Source of the DNA: Algoriphagus ratkowskyi
GTDB taxonomy: Bacteria > Bacteroidota > Bacteroidia > Cytophagales > Cyclobacteriaceae
Direction of reading: 5' to 3'
Assembly: GCF_002150505.1 (NCBI RefSeq)
Contig: NZ_MSSV01000001.1
Span: 1 to 64,000, forward strand
DNA: 64,000 nt
Part shown: positions 62,512-64,000 of the stretch, one piece after another
How positions within the stretch are numbered: the stretch's first letter is position 1
Layout: each line of letters opens with the position of its first letter
Position numbers and translations under genes: made by a program
Notes under the pieces: generated by a model
What the model was told of the DNA's origin: nothing
What the model saw: the letters and a program-made list of their open reading frames with translations, nothing else
Database searches by the model: none

Positions 62512-63498
62512 ATGAAAATCCATAAACTTCAAATTCTTTCTTTTTGTGTTGTACTGACGCTATTTTTTTCTTGTCAGGGCACATCAGATAAGCGAATAAT
62601 CAAACTCGGTCATGGCCTTGGGATCACACATCCAGTGCATGAAGCCATGCTTTTTTTAGCCGAAAAAGTAGCGGAAAAATCTGGCGGAAAAATGGTTGTG
62701 AAGATATATCCTAATCAACAATTGGGATCTGAGAGAGAGCTTGTAGAGCTTTTACAAATAGGAAGTCTAGGGATGACCAAAGTTTCCTCTGCAGCATTGG
62801 AAGGCTTTGCTCCCACGATGCAAGTTTTTGGAATGCCTTATTTATTTAGAGATGACGCCCATCAGCTTGCTGTTTTAGAAGGAGAGATCGGTAAAAAGCT
62901 TTTGCTTGATCCGCAGAAATTTTTGTTACGTGGTCTTTGCTATTATGATTCTGGGAAAAGAAGCTTTTATACTAAAACCAAACCCGTGGAAACTCCAGCA
63001 GACTTAGCTGGTCTAAAGATCCGTGTAATGGAGAGTAATACTGCTTCGAACATGGTGAAAGCCCTGGGAGGATCGCCTACACCGGTTTCTTATGGTGAAC
63101 TGTACACAGCTTTGCAACAAGGGATCGTGGATGGAGCTGAGAATAATGCTCCAAGTCTATATACTTCCAAACATTACGAAGTATGCAAATATTATAGCAT
63201 AGACGAGCACACTGCATTGCCGGATGTGATGATCGTGAGCACTAAAGTGTGGGAAAGTTTAAATGAGCAGGAGCAACAATGGCTTCAAGATGCTGCGGAT
63301 GAATCTGCTATCTACGAATATAAAATCTGGGCTGAGGCTACTGAACATGCTTTAAGTGAAATGCAAAAAGCAGGAGTGATTATTTCTTATCCTGACAAGG
63401 AGCCATTTCGTCAAGCGGTAGAGTCTATGTACTCAGATCTAAAAGTGCAACAGCCAGAAATCTATAAAATTGTGGAGCAAATCCGCGCAGTAAAATAA
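62512..63498 (+). CDS. TRAP transporter substrate-binding lipoprotein (DctP family)
   Basis: A 328-aa extracytoplasmic solute receptor with a lipoprotein signal (Cys21 after F-F-S). DctP features are G-H-P-V-H-type segments near residue 33, Y-P-N-Q-Q-L-G-S-E-R-E near residue 65, the conserved Arg in G-L-K-I-R-V-M near residue 167 that binds the substrate carboxylate, and G-A-E-N-N-A-P near residue 208. Uronates or their keto acids are likely ligands given neighbours. ATG 62512 was chosen over TTG 62494. Confidence 0.92.
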   Translation: MKIHKLQILSFCVVLTLFFSCQGTSDKRIIKLGHGLGITHPVHEAMLFLAEKVAEKSGGKMVVKIYPNQQLGSERELVELLQIGSLGMTKVSSAALEGFAPTMQVFGMPYLFRDDAHQLAVLEGEIGKKLLLDPQKFLLRGLCYYDSGKRSFYTKTKPVETPADLAGLKIRVMESNTASNMVKALGGSPTPVSYGELYTALQQGIVDGAENNAPSLYTSKHYEVCKYYSIDEHTALPDVMIVSTKVWESLNEQEQQWLQDAADESAIYEYKIWAEATEHALSEMQKAGVIISYPDKEPFRQAVESMYSDLKVQQPEIYKIVEQIRAVK

Positions 63499-63522
63499 CA
63501 ATCAACCCAACGATATAAACCT

Positions 63523-64000
63523 ATGTTTTCACCCCATACCAAGTTAAGCCTTGATAAATGGATTGCCCATATCTTGGTCATCTTGATGGCTCTCATGGTG
63601 CTCAATGTGACCTGGCAGGTCACTTCTCGCTATGTTTTTCAAAGCCCGAGTTCGTTCACGGATGAATTGTCCCGTTATATGCTGATCTGGGTAGGGATGC
63701 TGGGAGCAGCTTATGTCGCAGGGAAAAATGAGCATTTGGCCATTGATATTCTCCTGACTAAACTGGAAGAAAAAGGACAGGATAAATTAATGATCTTGAT
63801 AAATAGCTGTGTTTTAGTCTTCGCACTTGTAGTAATGGTTATTGGCGGGACTAACCTAGTTTATCTTACATTTATTTTGGAACAGAGATCTGCTGTGCTG
63901 CAGATTCCACTGGCATATATCTACGGAATAATCCCATTTAGCGGGCTATTGGTGATTTACTATCAGGTCGTGGCAATTAAATTTTTGACAAGTATTAAAG
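63523..64000 (+). CDS. TRAP transporter small permease (DctQ family), partial
   Basis: The first 159 codons of a DctQ protein cut by the window end. Four hydrophobic helices are in view (about residues 13-32, 44-64, 88-110 and 130-152), with F-T-D-E-L-S-R-Y-M-L-I-W-V-G near residue 45, the family signature. It begins 24 nt after the substrate-binding gene. A DctM large permease is expected directly downstream, outside the window. Confidence 0.85.
   Translation, partial: MFSPHTKLSLDKWIAHILVILMALMVLNVTWQVTSRYVFQSPSSFTDELSRYMLIWVGMLGAAYVAGKNEHLAIDILLTKLEEKGQDKLMILINSCVLVFALVVMVIGGTNLVYLTFILEQRSAVLQIPLAYIYGIIPFSGLLVIYYQVVAIKFLTSIK

Noticed and set aside
1-64000. CRISPR arrays, tRNA and rRNA genes, prophage
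   Set aside because: No regularly spaced repeats, cloverleaf-like sequences, rRNA motifs or phage structural genes were found on reading both strands.

Overview
The window looks like a chromosome segment of a Bacteroidota bacterium, probably a Cyclobacteriaceae-type marine or freshwater relative of Algoriphagus. This is inferred from gene order and protein style, not from a search. Supporting signs are moderate GC, almost no Shine-Dalgarno sequences, promoter-like TTTG / TAnnTTTG pairs (clearest before rplM and rpsT), the rplM-rpsI-rpsB-tsf order, the zapA-rny pair, two sulfatases, lipoproteins, and dispersed palindromes of the kind common in this phylum. No rRNA, tRNA, CRISPR array, integrase or complete insertion sequence was seen apart from one REP-associated transposase.

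Layout. 1-9.4 kb: accessory metabolism (DUF1801, M81 lipoprotein, VanZ-RDD fusion, MazG-like pyrophosphohydrolase, sulfatase, cytoplasmic alpha-amylase, Omp85-like barrel, ComB-like phosphatase). 9.4-32.3 kb: mostly housekeeping (gcvT, IscA-type protein, methylmalonyl-CoA epimerase, thiL, tsf/rpsB/rpsI/rplM, RluA synthase, a PhoR/PhoB-like pair, recA, MacB-like permease, queA, ispD, a LiaF-like protein with a LytS/LytTR pair, DUF349, ettA, a MutS-related ATPase). 32.3-37.7 kb: an AT-rich accessory island. 37.8-43.8 kb: metallophosphoesterase, sulfatase, aminotransferase, a RAYT transposase between two REP-like hairpins, and a phospholipase C-like protein. 44-51.9 kb: rpsT, radC, pheT, a coiled-coil protein, zapA, rny, an MtfA-like peptidase. 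51.8-64 kb: a uronate catabolism locus.

The most unusual region is 33.3-37.7 kb. Two modules, each starting with a 545-bp near-identical block (33346-33890 and 36242-36786, exactly 2,896 bp apart), each continue with two short peptides carrying double-glycine leaders, then an RNA hairpin, then a small multi-pass membrane protein (a CPBP-family protease-like protein plus a 67-aa membrane peptide in module 1; a VanZ-like protein in module 2). The modules are embedded in decayed copies of the neighbouring metallophosphoesterase-sulfatase pair. This looks like an orphan two-peptide bacteriocin or secreted-peptide system with its immunity or processing partners; no exporter is present in the window.

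The right-hand locus encodes the enzymes that feed uronates into 2-keto-3-deoxygluconate: uxaB and uxaA for galacturonate via altronate, kduI and kduD for unsaturated uronates released by pectin or alginate-type lyases, two Gfo/Idh oxidoreductases, a YiaK-like dehydrogenase, a LacI-family regulator, and the first two genes of a TRAP transporter (the second cut by the window end). LacI-type operator-like palindromes in front of kduI, the divergent Gfo/Idh gene and the TRAP operon suggest common control.
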